DNA from: an uncultured Clostridia bacterium
GTDB taxonomy: Bacteria; Bacillota; Clostridia; Christensenellales; Pumilibacteraceae
DNA: 64,000 bases
Reading direction: 5' to 3'
Assembly (NCBI GenBank): GCA_947086925.1
Contig: CAMUAL010000002.1
Span: 16,179 to 80,178 of the forward strand
Positions 55,618 to 63,723 of the stretch are shown here, piece after piece (position 1 is the stretch's first letter; each line of letters begins with the position of its first letter). The notes under the pieces were generated by a model. It was not told where the DNA came from, made no database searches, and worked only from the letters and a program-made list of their open reading frames with translations. The position numbers and the translations under genes were made by a program.

Positions 55618-56157
55618 ATGAATGAGTTTTATCCCGTGGAAATTTGCGGCAGAAAAGAAAATTTGCCTGTTATTCAGCTGGACGGCGGACCTAAGATAGC
55701 GTTTTTCAATTTGCACGGCAATGCCGATTTAACAGAATATTGCGCAAGTAAACTTGCCGAGCGTTTAAAAGGAAAAGCGGACGTACTTATAACGGCCGAA
55801 AGTAAGGGCTTACAACTCACGCACTGCGTAGCGCGCAATCTTGGGCATAAGTTTTATGCGGCGGCGCGTAAAAGCCGAAAGCTTTATATGAAAGACGGAA
55901 TAAGCGTAGAGGTGAACAGCATTACAACGCGCGGAGTGCAAAAGCTGTACTTATCCGCGCACGACGTTGCGCTGTTAAGGGGCAAACGGGTCGCGCTTGT
56001 AGACGACGTTATTTCAACGGGCGAATCGATTGAAGCTCTTGGTAAGCTCGTTGAAATGTCGGGCGGCACCGTTACGGCAAAGGCGGCGGTACTTGCCGAG
56101 GGCAATTCCAAAAACCGCGCCGACATAATTTATCTTGCGGATATTCCGCTTTTATAA
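55618..56157 (+). CDS. Phosphoribosyltransferase (adenine phosphoribosyltransferase-like)
   Basis: This 179-residue type I phosphoribosyltransferase has the PRPP-binding signature VALVDDVISTGES near residue 123 and a pyrophosphate loop ITAESKGL near 59. The length and layout resemble Apt- or Xpt-type purine salvage enzymes, which make a nucleotide from a base and PRPP. Base specificity cannot be decided. It starts 31 bases after the surface-protein remnant with a weak ribosome site. A terminator separates it from the germination operon. Confidence 0.85.
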   Translation: MNEFYPVEICGRKENLPVIQLDGGPKIAFFNLHGNADLTEYCASKLAERLKGKADVLITAESKGLQLTHCVARNLGHKFYAAARKSRKLYMKDGISVEVNSITTRGVQKLYLSAHDVALLRGKRVALVDDVISTGESIEALGKLVEMSGGTVTAKAAVLAEGNSKNRADIIYLADIPLL

Positions 56158-56185
56158 CGGTACATAATCAAATAAATTCATATAG

Positions 56186-56225
56186 AACGACTTAGGAAAA
56201 TCATATTCCGCGGTCGTTTTTTTTT
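56186..56225 (+). terminator. Rho-independent terminator
   Basis: AACGAC pairs with GTCGTT, with an inner GGAA/TTCC, followed by a long T-run. Confidence 0.75.
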
Positions 56226-56227
56226 GT

Positions 56228-56257
56228 GCATTTTTTTATACTTTATTCGGCACAATA
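56228..56257 (+). promoter_or_regulatory. Possible forespore sigma-G type promoter of germination operon
   Basis: GCATT, 18 bases, CACAATA. The -10 fits the sigma-G pattern CAnnMTA and the -35 partly fits GYATR. gerA operons are known to be sigma-G dependent in Bacillus. The expected RNA start is at or near the ATG at 56264. Confidence 0.45.
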
Positions 56258-56263
56258 TTTTAT

Positions 56264-57673
56264 ATGGAAAGAGTACAAAAAATTCTCGATACTTTCGAAA
56301 ATCCCGATACTGTTTTTCGGCGTGATTTTACCGTAGGAAAGAAAAAAGCCACAATGCTTTTTCATCCTGATTTTACCGATATTCTAACTTTGCGTGCGGT
56401 TGTAAACGCTTGCAAAAAGGTTGATAAATTCATATCCGTCGAATCGCTTTTGGAAAATGTTTTGACGGTATCCGAGGCTGAAACATGCGACGATTTCACA
56501 ACGGTATCATCCAAACTTCTCGACGGCGACGGCGTGGTTATTTTTGACGGTTCGGCGAGTTATATCACCTTTAACGCAAGGAAGTGGGATAAGCGAACCG
56601 TAACCGAGCCGCCCACCGAAACGGTTGTACGCGGTCCGCGCGAGGGATTTATAGAGGATATAAAAACCAACATTACGTTAATAGAAAAGCGACTGCGCAC
56701 GCGCAAGCTTGCAATAAAAAGGCTTAAAGTGGGGCGCGAGAGTCAGACCGCGGTTGCGGTGCTGTATCTTGCGGGAATAGTAAAAGAATCTCTTGTAAAA
56801 GAAGTCGTTTCGAGAATCGAAAAAATAGATATAGATACCGTAGGCGACAGTCACTATCTTGTGCCCGTTTTGGAAGAAAATCCCAACTCGATATTTCCGC
56901 AGGTAGGAACAGCCGAAAAACCCGACGTAATAGCATCCAAGCTGTCGGAGGGCAGAGTTGCCGTTATAGTAGACGGTTCGCCCATAGTTTTAACCGTTCC
57001 TTTCCTTTTGATAGAAGATTTTCATTCGGGCGAGGATTATTACGAACGCAGTAGTTTTGCCACGTTTTTGCGCATACTGCGCCTTATAGCGATAGGACTT
57101 GCCATTTTTCTGCCCGGACTGTATGTTGCCGACCTTACTTTTCATTACGAGGTTGTGCCGCTTAAACTTTTGATTACGATTTTAAATGCGTTAAAGGGAA
57201 TCCCGCTCCCGCCAATGTGGGAAATTCTGTTTATACTTCTTCTTTTTGAGATAATACGCGAGGCAAGCATACGCATGCCCAACATTTTGGGCACGGCAAT
57301 GAGCATTGTGGGCGCGCTCGTTCTCGGCGACACGGCGGTAAAGGCCGGCATAATATCGTCGCCGGGGGTAATGATTATCGCGCTTTCGAGCATTGCGCTT
57401 TACGCCGTACCCACGCTTGTGGGAACAACGAGTTTGTTAAGACTGTTGTTCACCGTAATAGGCGGCTTAGGCGGTTTGTACGGACTTATACTCGGCTCCA
57501 CCGCGCTTGTGCATTATTTGAGCAAACTTAACAGCTTGGGGACTCCGTCGCTCGCGCCTTTAGCACCCCTTATAAGCAACGATTTGCGCGACGGTGTGGT
57601 GCGTTCGCCTTTGTTCAGTTTGAAAAAACGTCCCGAATCGATAGGGTCGCCCAACAAAAGGAGAATGGCATGA
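56264..57673 (+). CDS. Spore germination receptor subunit A (GerA family)
   Basis: This 469-residue protein has the GerA family layout: a soluble N-terminal domain (about 1-260, with DTVFRRDFTVG near residue 16 and VGDSHYLVPVLEENP near 192), then about five membrane helices (260-440) and a basic tail. The family forms the A subunit of nutrient receptors in the inner membrane of spores, now viewed as ion channels gated by germinants. The expected ribosome site is missing before the ATG at 56264, and a promoter sits immediately upstream, suggesting a leaderless message. It overlaps the next gene by four bases. Confidence 0.93.
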   Translation: MERVQKILDTFENPDTVFRRDFTVGKKKATMLFHPDFTDILTLRAVVNACKKVDKFISVESLLENVLTVSEAETCDDFTTVSSKLLDGDGVVIFDGSASYITFNARKWDKRTVTEPPTETVVRGPREGFIEDIKTNITLIEKRLRTRKLAIKRLKVGRESQTAVAVLYLAGIVKESLVKEVVSRIEKIDIDTVGDSHYLVPVLEENPNSIFPQVGTAEKPDVIASKLSEGRVAVIVDGSPIVLTVPFLLIEDFHSGEDYYERSSFATFLRILRLIAIGLAIFLPGLYVADLTFHYEVVPLKLLITILNALKGIPLPPMWEILFILLLFEIIREASIRMPNILGTAMSIVGALVLGDTAVKAGIISSPGVMIIALSSIALYAVPTLVGTTSLLRLLFTVIGGLGGLYGLILGSTALVHYLSKLNSLGTPSLAPLAPLISNDLRDGVVRSPLFSLKKRPESIGSPNKRRMA

Positions 57674-58794
57674 TTGCGGATAAACGTATAAACACGGCTC
57701 AGCTTTTTGCCGTGATATTTATTGTAGGTACAAGTCTTAAAATGATGATGTTGCCCGTACTGCTTTTAAAGTCATCGGGTCGTGATTCGGTTATCGCGCT
57801 TTCTGCTATTTCGATAACCGAGCTTATATGCCTTGCGGCGATTGTGGCGGCAGTGGTACTCGCCCCCGATGTTAGCTTTAAAGATATGCTTTCGGCTACA
57901 ATAGGCAAGTGGGCGTCAAGAGCGGTGTTTGTAATAATGACGCTGTTTTTTATGACGAAACTGCTGTTGCTGTCGGACGAAGTGCGCATATTTTTCAGCG
58001 AAAATCTTTTTGAGGATAACTTCGATTGGACGGTGTTTGCCGTTCCGTTTTTCGGATTATGCGTTGTTTTGGGTATGGGGTCGGCACGCTCGCTCGGAAG
58101 GACCGCGCAATTCATGTTTCCGTTCATAGCCGTTGCCACTGTGCTTTTAATGGGACTTATAGTGGGCGGAGTCGATTTCACGGAAGTATTACCGCTCGGT
58201 GAATTCGGTGCAAAAAACATAGCGAACGAATCCGTGCGTTATGCAATGTGGTACGGCGATTACTCTTTGCTTGCGGTTTTTCTCGGCTCGGTCAAACGCA
58301 CGCGTGCTACGGCTGTTTTAAGCTGTGTGTCTGGCGTTATAGCGTCGGCGGTGGTCTTGCTGTTTATGCTCGGTCTTACGGCGTCTTTTGCAAACGTGTG
58401 TAATATTATAAGATTCGGTCAAAACGTAACGAGCATGTCGCATTATGCGTTGGGAAACATAATGGAAGGCAGATTCGATTTGGTGATGTTTTGCTTATGG
58501 ATGATTTCCGTTTTTATAAAAGCGGGGCTGTTCTCGTATGCCGCAGTATACTGTATACGAGCCGCAATTCCATGCAATCGCGCAATACCCGCCTTATGTA
58601 TAAACGCAATATTATATCTGGTTTCGGTGCTTGTCGCGTCGGCAACCGCTTTGCACACGTTTATGGCAAATTACTTTTCGATTCCCGCGCTTGTATTTCA
58701 GTTTGCCGTACCCGCTTTAATGCTTATTGTCGCGCTTGTAAACCGCAAAAAATCGCCTGCGGAGCGTGAAGGAGAGAAAAATGAAGCGCAGTAA
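57670..58794 (+). CDS. Spore germination receptor subunit B (GerAB, amino-acid permease fold)
   Basis: A 374-residue membrane protein with about ten helices of the endospore germination permease family (APC superfamily). It opens with KRINTAQLFAVIFIVGTSLK, typical of the family. The B subunit binds the germinant amino acid or sugar. Its ATG overlaps the stop of the A gene (ATGA), and its end overlaps the C-subunit gene by 14 bases, so all three are translated together. Confidence 0.93.
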   Translation: MIADKRINTAQLFAVIFIVGTSLKMMMLPVLLLKSSGRDSVIALSAISITELICLAAIVAAVVLAPDVSFKDMLSATIGKWASRAVFVIMTLFFMTKLLLLSDEVRIFFSENLFEDNFDWTVFAVPFFGLCVVLGMGSARSLGRTAQFMFPFIAVATVLLMGLIVGGVDFTEVLPLGEFGAKNIANESVRYAMWYGDYSLLAVFLGSVKRTRATAVLSCVSGVIASAVVLLFMLGLTASFANVCNIIRFGQNVTSMSHYALGNIMEGRFDLVMFCLWMISVFIKAGLFSYAAVYCIRAAIPCNRAIPALCINAILYLVSVLVASATALHTFMANYFSIPALVFQFAVPALMLIVALVNRKKSPAEREGEKNEAQ

Positions 58795-60151
58795 AAAAAT
58801 ACTCATTTACAAGTTAAGCTGTATTCTGTTTGCGGCATTATTGCTTGTTCTTCCGAATCGCGTCCGCTCGTATTCGGATATACGCGTGCTTGCAATCGTT
58901 CTCGGCATAGACGGGGGCGACGGAAACGTGACGGTTTCGGCGCAAATAGCGGTTCCCGTTTCGCAGAACGGCGACGGTAAGGCAAGCACAGTCGCAAGCG
59001 CGATGGGCGGCAGTTTAAGCGAGGCCCTCGATAATCTCGAAATAGGCATGGGGCGTCACATAGACTACGGGCATCTTTCAACCGTAGCCATAGGCAAGGA
59101 CATGAAACTCAGAGATATATCCGAGCATATGGTGTATCTCATGTCGTCGGGCAAAATCGGTCCGGGCGCGTTTTTGGTTTACTGCGATTCTTCTCCCGCC
59201 GCCGACTTTCTTAAAAGCGCACAGCAGATGGGCGAAAGCTCCGACGCCGAACTCGGTATGTTTATTGCGCACAGCAAGCGCGGCAACCACGTGTCGACTA
59301 CAACGGCGCTGCGCTTTTTGCAATCGCTTAATTCCTCGTCGCATGCTGCCCTCATTCCTTGCGTAAAATTGCAGGAGGACGGCGATAAGTCGCAATCGGG
59401 AGGAAGCGGAGCAGGTAGAGGTTCGAGTATGAAAAGCTCCGAATCGGTAGATGCAAGCGAGCAGAGTAAAAAAAGTGCGGACGAAGCTAAAAAGGAAAAC
59501 CGCGAAAATTCAGAAGGGGAAAGCGGTGAGAGCGGCGGCGGAAGCGGCAGTGAAAGCGGCGGAAGCGGCGGCAGTGAAAGTGGCGGAAGCGGCGGCAGTG
59601 AAAGTGGCGGAAGCGGCGGAAGCGGCGAAAGCTCCGAGCAGAAAAAGCTTGTGGCAGTTGATTCCGTGGTGGTGTTCGGCGGCGATAGCAATGACCCGCA
59701 AGTTTTAAGCCCGCTGATTTCACGCGGACTCGTGTGGCAGGATAAATATTCCGATTTGGGACTTGTGGAACTGCGCAACGTGGTTATCGACGGCGAAGAA
59801 TTACCGTTTCTTTCGGCTCGCCTTACCAACAAAAAGGTTGGAAGGTCGATAAAAAAAGAGAACGGAGAAAACGTGTTTACTTATAAAATAAAAGTTAAAC
59901 TGCGCCTTGACGATTCGCGGATATGCGGCAATCCGTCGTTTTACAATAAATGGAAAAATGCCATCGAACAGAAATTCGAGGGCATGATTAAAAACAATCT
60001 TATGCTGAGTTTCGAAACTTCCAAGGAAATGAATCTCGATTTTATGGGACTGCGCGACTATTGCCGCAAATTCAATCGCAAATGTTATTCCGATTTCGAT
60101 TTGAGTAAACTCGTATTTAAGGTAGACGTTACCGTGACAATACAGACCTGA
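58781..60151 (+). CDS. Spore germination receptor subunit C (Ger(x)C family) with Gly/Ser repeat insert and no lipobox
   Basis: The ATG at 58781 follows AAGGAGAG and gives 456 residues. The family signature IRVLAIVLGID near residue 35 and the C-terminal domain (FYNKWKNAIEQKFEGMI) are present. Two oddities stand out. The N-terminal hydrophobic segment is not followed by the usual lipobox Cys (normally GCWD), so the protein is probably a plain membrane-anchored or secreted form. A low-complexity insert of about 90 residues (SGGSGSES repeats, about 205-290) splits the fold. GerC proteins are exposed subunits of the receptor. The gene ends eight bases from the converging trkA gene. Confidence 0.9.
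   Translation: MKRSKKILIYKLSCILFAALLLVLPNRVRSYSDIRVLAIVLGIDGGDGNVTVSAQIAVPVSQNGDGKASTVASAMGGSLSEALDNLEIGMGRHIDYGHLSTVAIGKDMKLRDISEHMVYLMSSGKIGPGAFLVYCDSSPAADFLKSAQQMGESSDAELGMFIAHSKRGNHVSTTTALRFLQSLNSSSHAALIPCVKLQEDGDKSQSGGSGAGRGSSMKSSESVDASEQSKKSADEAKKENRENSEGESGESGGGSGSESGGSGGSESGGSGGSESGGSGGSGESSEQKKLVAVDSVVVFGGDSNDPQVLSPLISRGLVWQDKYSDLGLVELRNVVIDGEELPFLSARLTNKKVGRSIKKENGENVFTYKIKVKLRLDDSRICGNPSFYNKWKNAIEQKFEGMIKNNLMLSFETSKEMNLDFMGLRDYCRKFNRKCYSDFDLSKLVFKVDVTVTIQT
59537..59605 (+). repeat. 24-base in-frame tandem repeat in gerC
   Basis: Two identical 24-base units (59558-59581 and 59582-59605, each coding Gly-Gly-Ser-Gly-Gly-Ser-Glu-Ser) follow a 21-base degenerate unit. A partial copy lies downstream to about 59632. 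Changes in copy number would keep the reading frame. Confidence 0.85.
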
Positions 60152-60159
60152 GTAGAAAA

Positions 60160-60852
60160 TTATTCCAAAGTTTCCAAAACCGTTTCGGTGGCTTTGTTGC
60201 TCAGACGTTTGGTATCGGTGTACGTTCCCGCTATTACAAGTATATCGTCGGGCAGAAGCTCGCATTCGCCTCCGGGGGTTACTATGATTTCGTCGCCGCG
60301 CTTAATAAGCACAATGGTTACTTTTTCGGTGTTGCGTAAATCGAGCTGAATCAGTGTTTTGTGCTGCCACTTTTGCGGCGTGCGGATTTCGACCATTCTG
60401 AAATTCTGCGAAAGCGACATGATTTCTATCATGTTCGGCTTAACGAGATTTGCCGCAAGCTTTGCGCCCATTTCTTCTTCGGGCACTATAACCATGTCCG
60501 CGCCTATCTTTTTAAGCACATGACGGTGACGCTCGTTTTGCGCCTTTGCGATAACGCGGGGAACGCCGAGCTGTTTACATGTAAGCGTTATGAATATGCT
60601 TGACTCAATATCGCCCGCAATGCACACTATTACAACGTCTAAGTTGCGTATACCTATCTTTTCGAGAATAGGCTCGTCGGTTGCGTCGGCGCAAATCGCC
60701 TGTGTGCAATACGGCTCGATTTCGTTAACCTTGTCGGGGTCGTTGTCTATTGCAAGTACGTCCGCGCCCTCGGCGTGAAGTTCGCGCGTAAGCGCAGTGC
60801 CGAATCTGCCGAGTCCTATTACCGCATACTGTTTTTTAACTACTTTTGCCAT
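60160..60852 (-). CDS. Potassium uptake regulatory subunit, TrkA/KtrA type
   Basis: A 230-residue RCK protein. The N-terminal Rossmann nucleotide-binding domain starts YAVIGLGRFGTAL with an acidic residue (IDNDP) at the end of the second strand, and a TrkA-C domain follows after about residue 145. Such subunits form cytoplasmic rings that open the potassium channel on binding ATP or ADP, and often c-di-AMP through the C domain. It lies 17 bases after the channel gene in the same leftward operon, with AAGGAGCGG before the ATG. Confidence 0.94.
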   Translation of the reverse strand: MAKVVKKQYAVIGLGRFGTALTRELHAEGADVLAIDNDPDKVNEIEPYCTQAICADATDEPILEKIGIRNLDVVIVCIAGDIESSIFITLTCKQLGVPRVIAKAQNERHRHVLKKIGADMVIVPEEEMGAKLAANLVKPNMIEIMSLSQNFRMVEIRTPQKWQHKTLIQLDLRNTEKVTIVLIKRGDEIIVTPGGECELLPDDILVIAGTYTDTKRLSNKATETVLETLE

Positions 60853-60869
60853 AACCGCTCCTTTTGTGT

Positions 60870-62270
60870 TTAACCTATCATAACGTCAACTTCGGGGTAC
60901 GTTATGCGGTCGTCTATACCTCTTTTGTGTAAAAACATTAAGCCGATTGTTACCATTCCCACTCTGCCGAAAAACATTAAGAGTGTCATTATTATTTTGC
61001 CCAAAACCGAAAGGGTAGAGGTGATTCCGCATGAAAGTCCCGCCGTGGTGTACGCCGATATAACTTCGAACAGCACGTTTTCGAACGTGAGAGTTTCCGC
61101 CGCCGCATGACCGCGCTCGGATATAAGAAGAATAACGGTGGAAATTATCACGGCCGCAAGACTCGCCATAAACACGCCCACTGCTTTTCGGGAATTGCGC
61201 GAATTTATCTTACGTTTAAACACGGTGATTTCGTCGTTGCCGCGTATTCCCGCAATAGTTACAAGCACGAGTATCGTGAGAGTCGTTGTACGTATGCCGC
61301 CGCCCGTAGAGCCGGGGGATGCGCCCACAAACATTAAGAGCATTGTCATAAACTTGCTTGCGGAATTAAGTTCGCTTTGTTCAATCGTTGCAAAACCCGT
61401 ACTGCGCGGTGAAATCGCCTGAAACAGCGACGCAAGTATTTTGTCGCCTGCGGTGAAGTCCGCCATTGCTACTCCGTTAAATTCCACGCCCAAAAAGAAA
61501 ACCCAGCCTATTACAATCAGAACGAACGACGTTACGAGTACGATTTTCGTATGATACGACAGCTTTTTGAAATTGAGCTTGTTTTTGCCTATATCCATTA
61601 AAACGGTAAATCCGAGTCCGCCGAGTACTATCAAAAAAGATACCGAAAGGTTTACCATTACGTTGCTTGCGAATCCCATAAGCGAAGTCCCCGCGCCCTG
61701 AGTTACGCCCATAACGTCGAATCCCGCGTTGCAAAACGCCGAAACGGACGTGAACAGAGCCTGCCAAACGCCTATGCCGCCGTTACGGTTTACAAACGGA
61801 TACAGTAAAAGCAAAAAGCCCACGCCCTCTATGCCGAGTGTTACGAGCATAATGTTTCGCCCGAGTCGCACCATGCCTCGGTTGTCGTTTTGGTTAAATT
61901 CGGCTTTCATTACAAGGCGGTCGCGTATGGTTATTTTCTTGCGCAGAAGCATCATAAACAGAGTGGTAATGCACATAAAGCCCACGCCGCCGAATTGTAT
62001 TAGAATCAAAAGAACTACTTGTCCGAACATATTAAAATATGTTGCCGTGTCGCCCAAAACCGTAAGTCCCGTGGTTGAAACCGCGCTCGTGGCGGTAAAT
62101 ACGGCGTCTAAAAAATTCATCCATTTGCCGCTTTTGGCGCACACGGGCAGACACAGAATAAACGCCCCCAAAAGTATTACGCCGAAAAATCCCAACACGA
62201 TTTTGTGGGCGGGATTAAGCGAGAATTTACGCTTTTTAGTTAATTTTTGTTGTCTTTCCGTATAGGTCAC
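60870..62270 (-). CDS. Potassium uptake channel subunit, TrkH/KtrB type
   Basis: A 466-residue membrane protein with four pore repeats, each with a selectivity-filter glycine: STTGLTV, CNAGFDV, RSTGFAT and TTAGLSCG. It moves potassium (often with sodium) across the membrane and pairs with the RCK protein encoded next. The start appears to be a GTG at 62270 with only a poor ribosome site. It follows ispDF by 63 bases on the same strand with no terminator seen between. Confidence 0.95.
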   Translation of the reverse strand: MTYTERQQKLTKKRKFSLNPAHKIVLGFFGVILLGAFILCLPVCAKSGKWMNFLDAVFTATSAVSTTGLTVLGDTATYFNMFGQVVLLILIQFGGVGFMCITTLFMMLLRKKITIRDRLVMKAEFNQNDNRGMVRLGRNIMLVTLGIEGVGFLLLLYPFVNRNGGIGVWQALFTSVSAFCNAGFDVMGVTQGAGTSLMGFASNVMVNLSVSFLIVLGGLGFTVLMDIGKNKLNFKKLSYHTKIVLVTSFVLIVIGWVFFLGVEFNGVAMADFTAGDKILASLFQAISPRSTGFATIEQSELNSASKFMTMLLMFVGASPGSTGGGIRTTTLTILVLVTIAGIRGNDEITVFKRKINSRNSRKAVGVFMASLAAVIISTVILLISERGHAAAETLTFENVLFEVISAYTTAGLSCGITSTLSVLGKIIMTLLMFFGRVGMVTIGLMFLHKRGIDDRITYPEVDVMIG

Positions 62271-62333
62271 TTTTGTTGTCCCGAATGGATTATTTATTCT
62301 TTTATTGCAGTGTTTTTTGTATCTATATATTTT

Positions 62334-63461
62334 TTAAAAATTCAACAGGCAAGACGCACTCGACGCAATGCCTTTTTCTTTGCCCACTATTCCGAGTTTT
62401 TCGGTGGTGGTTGCCGATATGTTTATGCGTTCGGGCGGAATACCGAGGTGCGAACTTATCGTTTTACGCATGTTCGGAATGTAACCGCCGAGCTTGGGTT
62501 TTTGAGCCATTATCACCGCCGAAACCGTATTTACGGTATAGCCGCCTTTTAGTACCTCTTTCATAGCCCTGTCTAACAGAATAAGACTCGAAATGCCTTC
62601 GGTGGCGGGGTCGGAATCGGGGAACATCACCCCTATGTCGGGCAGACCCGCCGCGCTTAGTATCGCGTCGGTGATTGCGTGAATAAGTACGTCCGCATCG
62701 CTGTGCCCGAGTAATCCTTTATCGTGCGGAATGTCTACGCCGCCCAAAATCAGTTTGCGTCCTGCGGCAAGTCGGTGAACGTCGTAGCCTATGCCTATTT
62801 TTGTACGGCACGGCAACCCTTTGAACAAATCTTCCGAAGTGGTGATTTTTATGTTCCCGTATTCGCCTTCGACCAATCTCGGAGTGTATCCGGCAAGAGC
62901 GTATACTTCGCTGTCGTCGGTGTAGTTACCTTCGATTTCTTCATATGCCGAGTTTATAAGCTTATAATTAAACGATTGCGGAGTTTGTATGTTGTAAAGC
63001 TTGCTTCTGTCTAAACTTGCGGTAATAAATTCTCCGTCGTCGCTCTCCTTAACCGTGTCGGTGGTTTTTACCGCCGCTATTCCGCTTCCGTATTTCAAAG
63101 CGGATTCGACAGTGCGGTTAATAAGCTCTGCGCTTGCGTACGGGCGCGCGCCGTCGTGAATCACCGCTATATCGCACTCTACTGCGGCTTTAAGTCCGTT
63201 GCGTACCGATTCGGTGCGCGTATCGCCGCCGTTTACTATATCAATGTTTTTGTATCGAGCCGCTATTTCTTCTGTTTTTTTACGGTCTGCGGGGTTTATA
63301 ACAAGCACCGTTTTGTTTACAAGGCTGTTTTCAAACGAGTCGAGAACCATTTCGAGCACGGTCTTTTTTCCTATACAGTGCAGTATTTTGTTGTAGCCGA
63401 GATTAGTGCGGCTTCCCGTGCCTGCGCACAGTATAACCGCGCACGCGCTATATGATTTCAT
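62334..63461 (-). CDS. ispDF: Bifunctional IspD/IspF isoprenoid enzyme
   Basis: This 375-residue fusion catalyses two steps of the MEP isoprenoid pathway. The IspD half (about 1-215) attaches CMP to methylerythritol phosphate, with the nucleotide loop ILCAGTGSRT near residue 11. The IspF half (from about 218) forms the cyclic diphosphate, with metal ligands in GIGYDVHRL and GHSDADVLIHA. In many bacteria the two are separate, but fusions are well known. Its ATG overlaps the end of the upstream S4 gene by 14 bases. Confidence 0.96.
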   Translation of the reverse strand: MKSYSACAVILCAGTGSRTNLGYNKILHCIGKKTVLEMVLDSFENSLVNKTVLVINPADRKKTEEIAARYKNIDIVNGGDTRTESVRNGLKAAVECDIAVIHDGARPYASAELINRTVESALKYGSGIAAVKTTDTVKESDDGEFITASLDRSKLYNIQTPQSFNYKLINSAYEEIEGNYTDDSEVYALAGYTPRLVEGEYGNIKITTSEDLFKGLPCRTKIGIGYDVHRLAAGRKLILGGVDIPHDKGLLGHSDADVLIHAITDAILSAAGLPDIGVMFPDSDPATEGISSLILLDRAMKEVLKGGYTVNTVSAVIMAQKPKLGGYIPNMRKTISSHLGIPPERINISATTTEKLGIVGKEKGIASSASCLLNF

Positions 63462-63687
63462 ATAAGCTCGCCGCCTCGTCTTTGCTCGCTTTTTCGTTAA
63501 GTGCCTTGACTCTGAATTTAAGTTCGCCGCTTGAAAACTTAACGCAAACTTCGTCGCCTATTTTAAGTCGGTAGGAGGGTTTAACCGCCTTGCCGCCCAC
63601 AAATACGTTTCCGCCGTCGCACGCTTCGTTTGCCACGCCTCTGCGCTTTAATATACGCGATACTTTTAAAAATTTGTCTATCCGCAT
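63448..63687 (-). CDS. S4-domain RNA-binding protein (RqcP/YabO-like), apparently leaderless
   Basis: This 79-residue protein starts MRIDKFLKVSRILKRRG, the hallmark of the RqcP/Hsp15 S4 family, which acts with RqcH in rescuing stalled large ribosomal subunits by adding tails to the nascent chain. I take the ATG at 63687 rather than an earlier frame position, because the family begins here and a -10 box ends eight bases upstream. There is no ribosome site. It ends with TAG inside the start of ispDF. Confidence 0.9.
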   Translation of the reverse strand: MRIDKFLKVSRILKRRGVANEACDGGNVFVGGKAVKPSYRLKIGDEVCVKFSSGELKFRVKALNEKASKDEAASLYEII

Positions 63688-63694
63688 AGAAACA

Positions 63695-63723
63695 ATTATA
63701 CCATATAATTTTTGCGAAATCAA
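63695..63723 (-). promoter_or_regulatory. Promoter of S4-ispDF(-trkH-trkA) with RNA start at the ATG
   Basis: On the minus strand TTGATT, 17 bases, TATAAT, then seven bases to the ATG at 63687. Normal start-point spacing puts the first RNA base at or within one or two bases of the A of ATG. Confidence 0.7.

Noticed and set aside
54342..55619. Long minus-strand open frame (425 codons) opposite the surface-protein remnant
   Set aside because: The plus strand has the repeat pattern and frame continuity of the giant protein; the minus frame has none.
59530..59640. Short repeats as a CRISPR array
   Set aside because: The units are in-frame Gly/Ser codons without spacers, inside a protein-coding gene.
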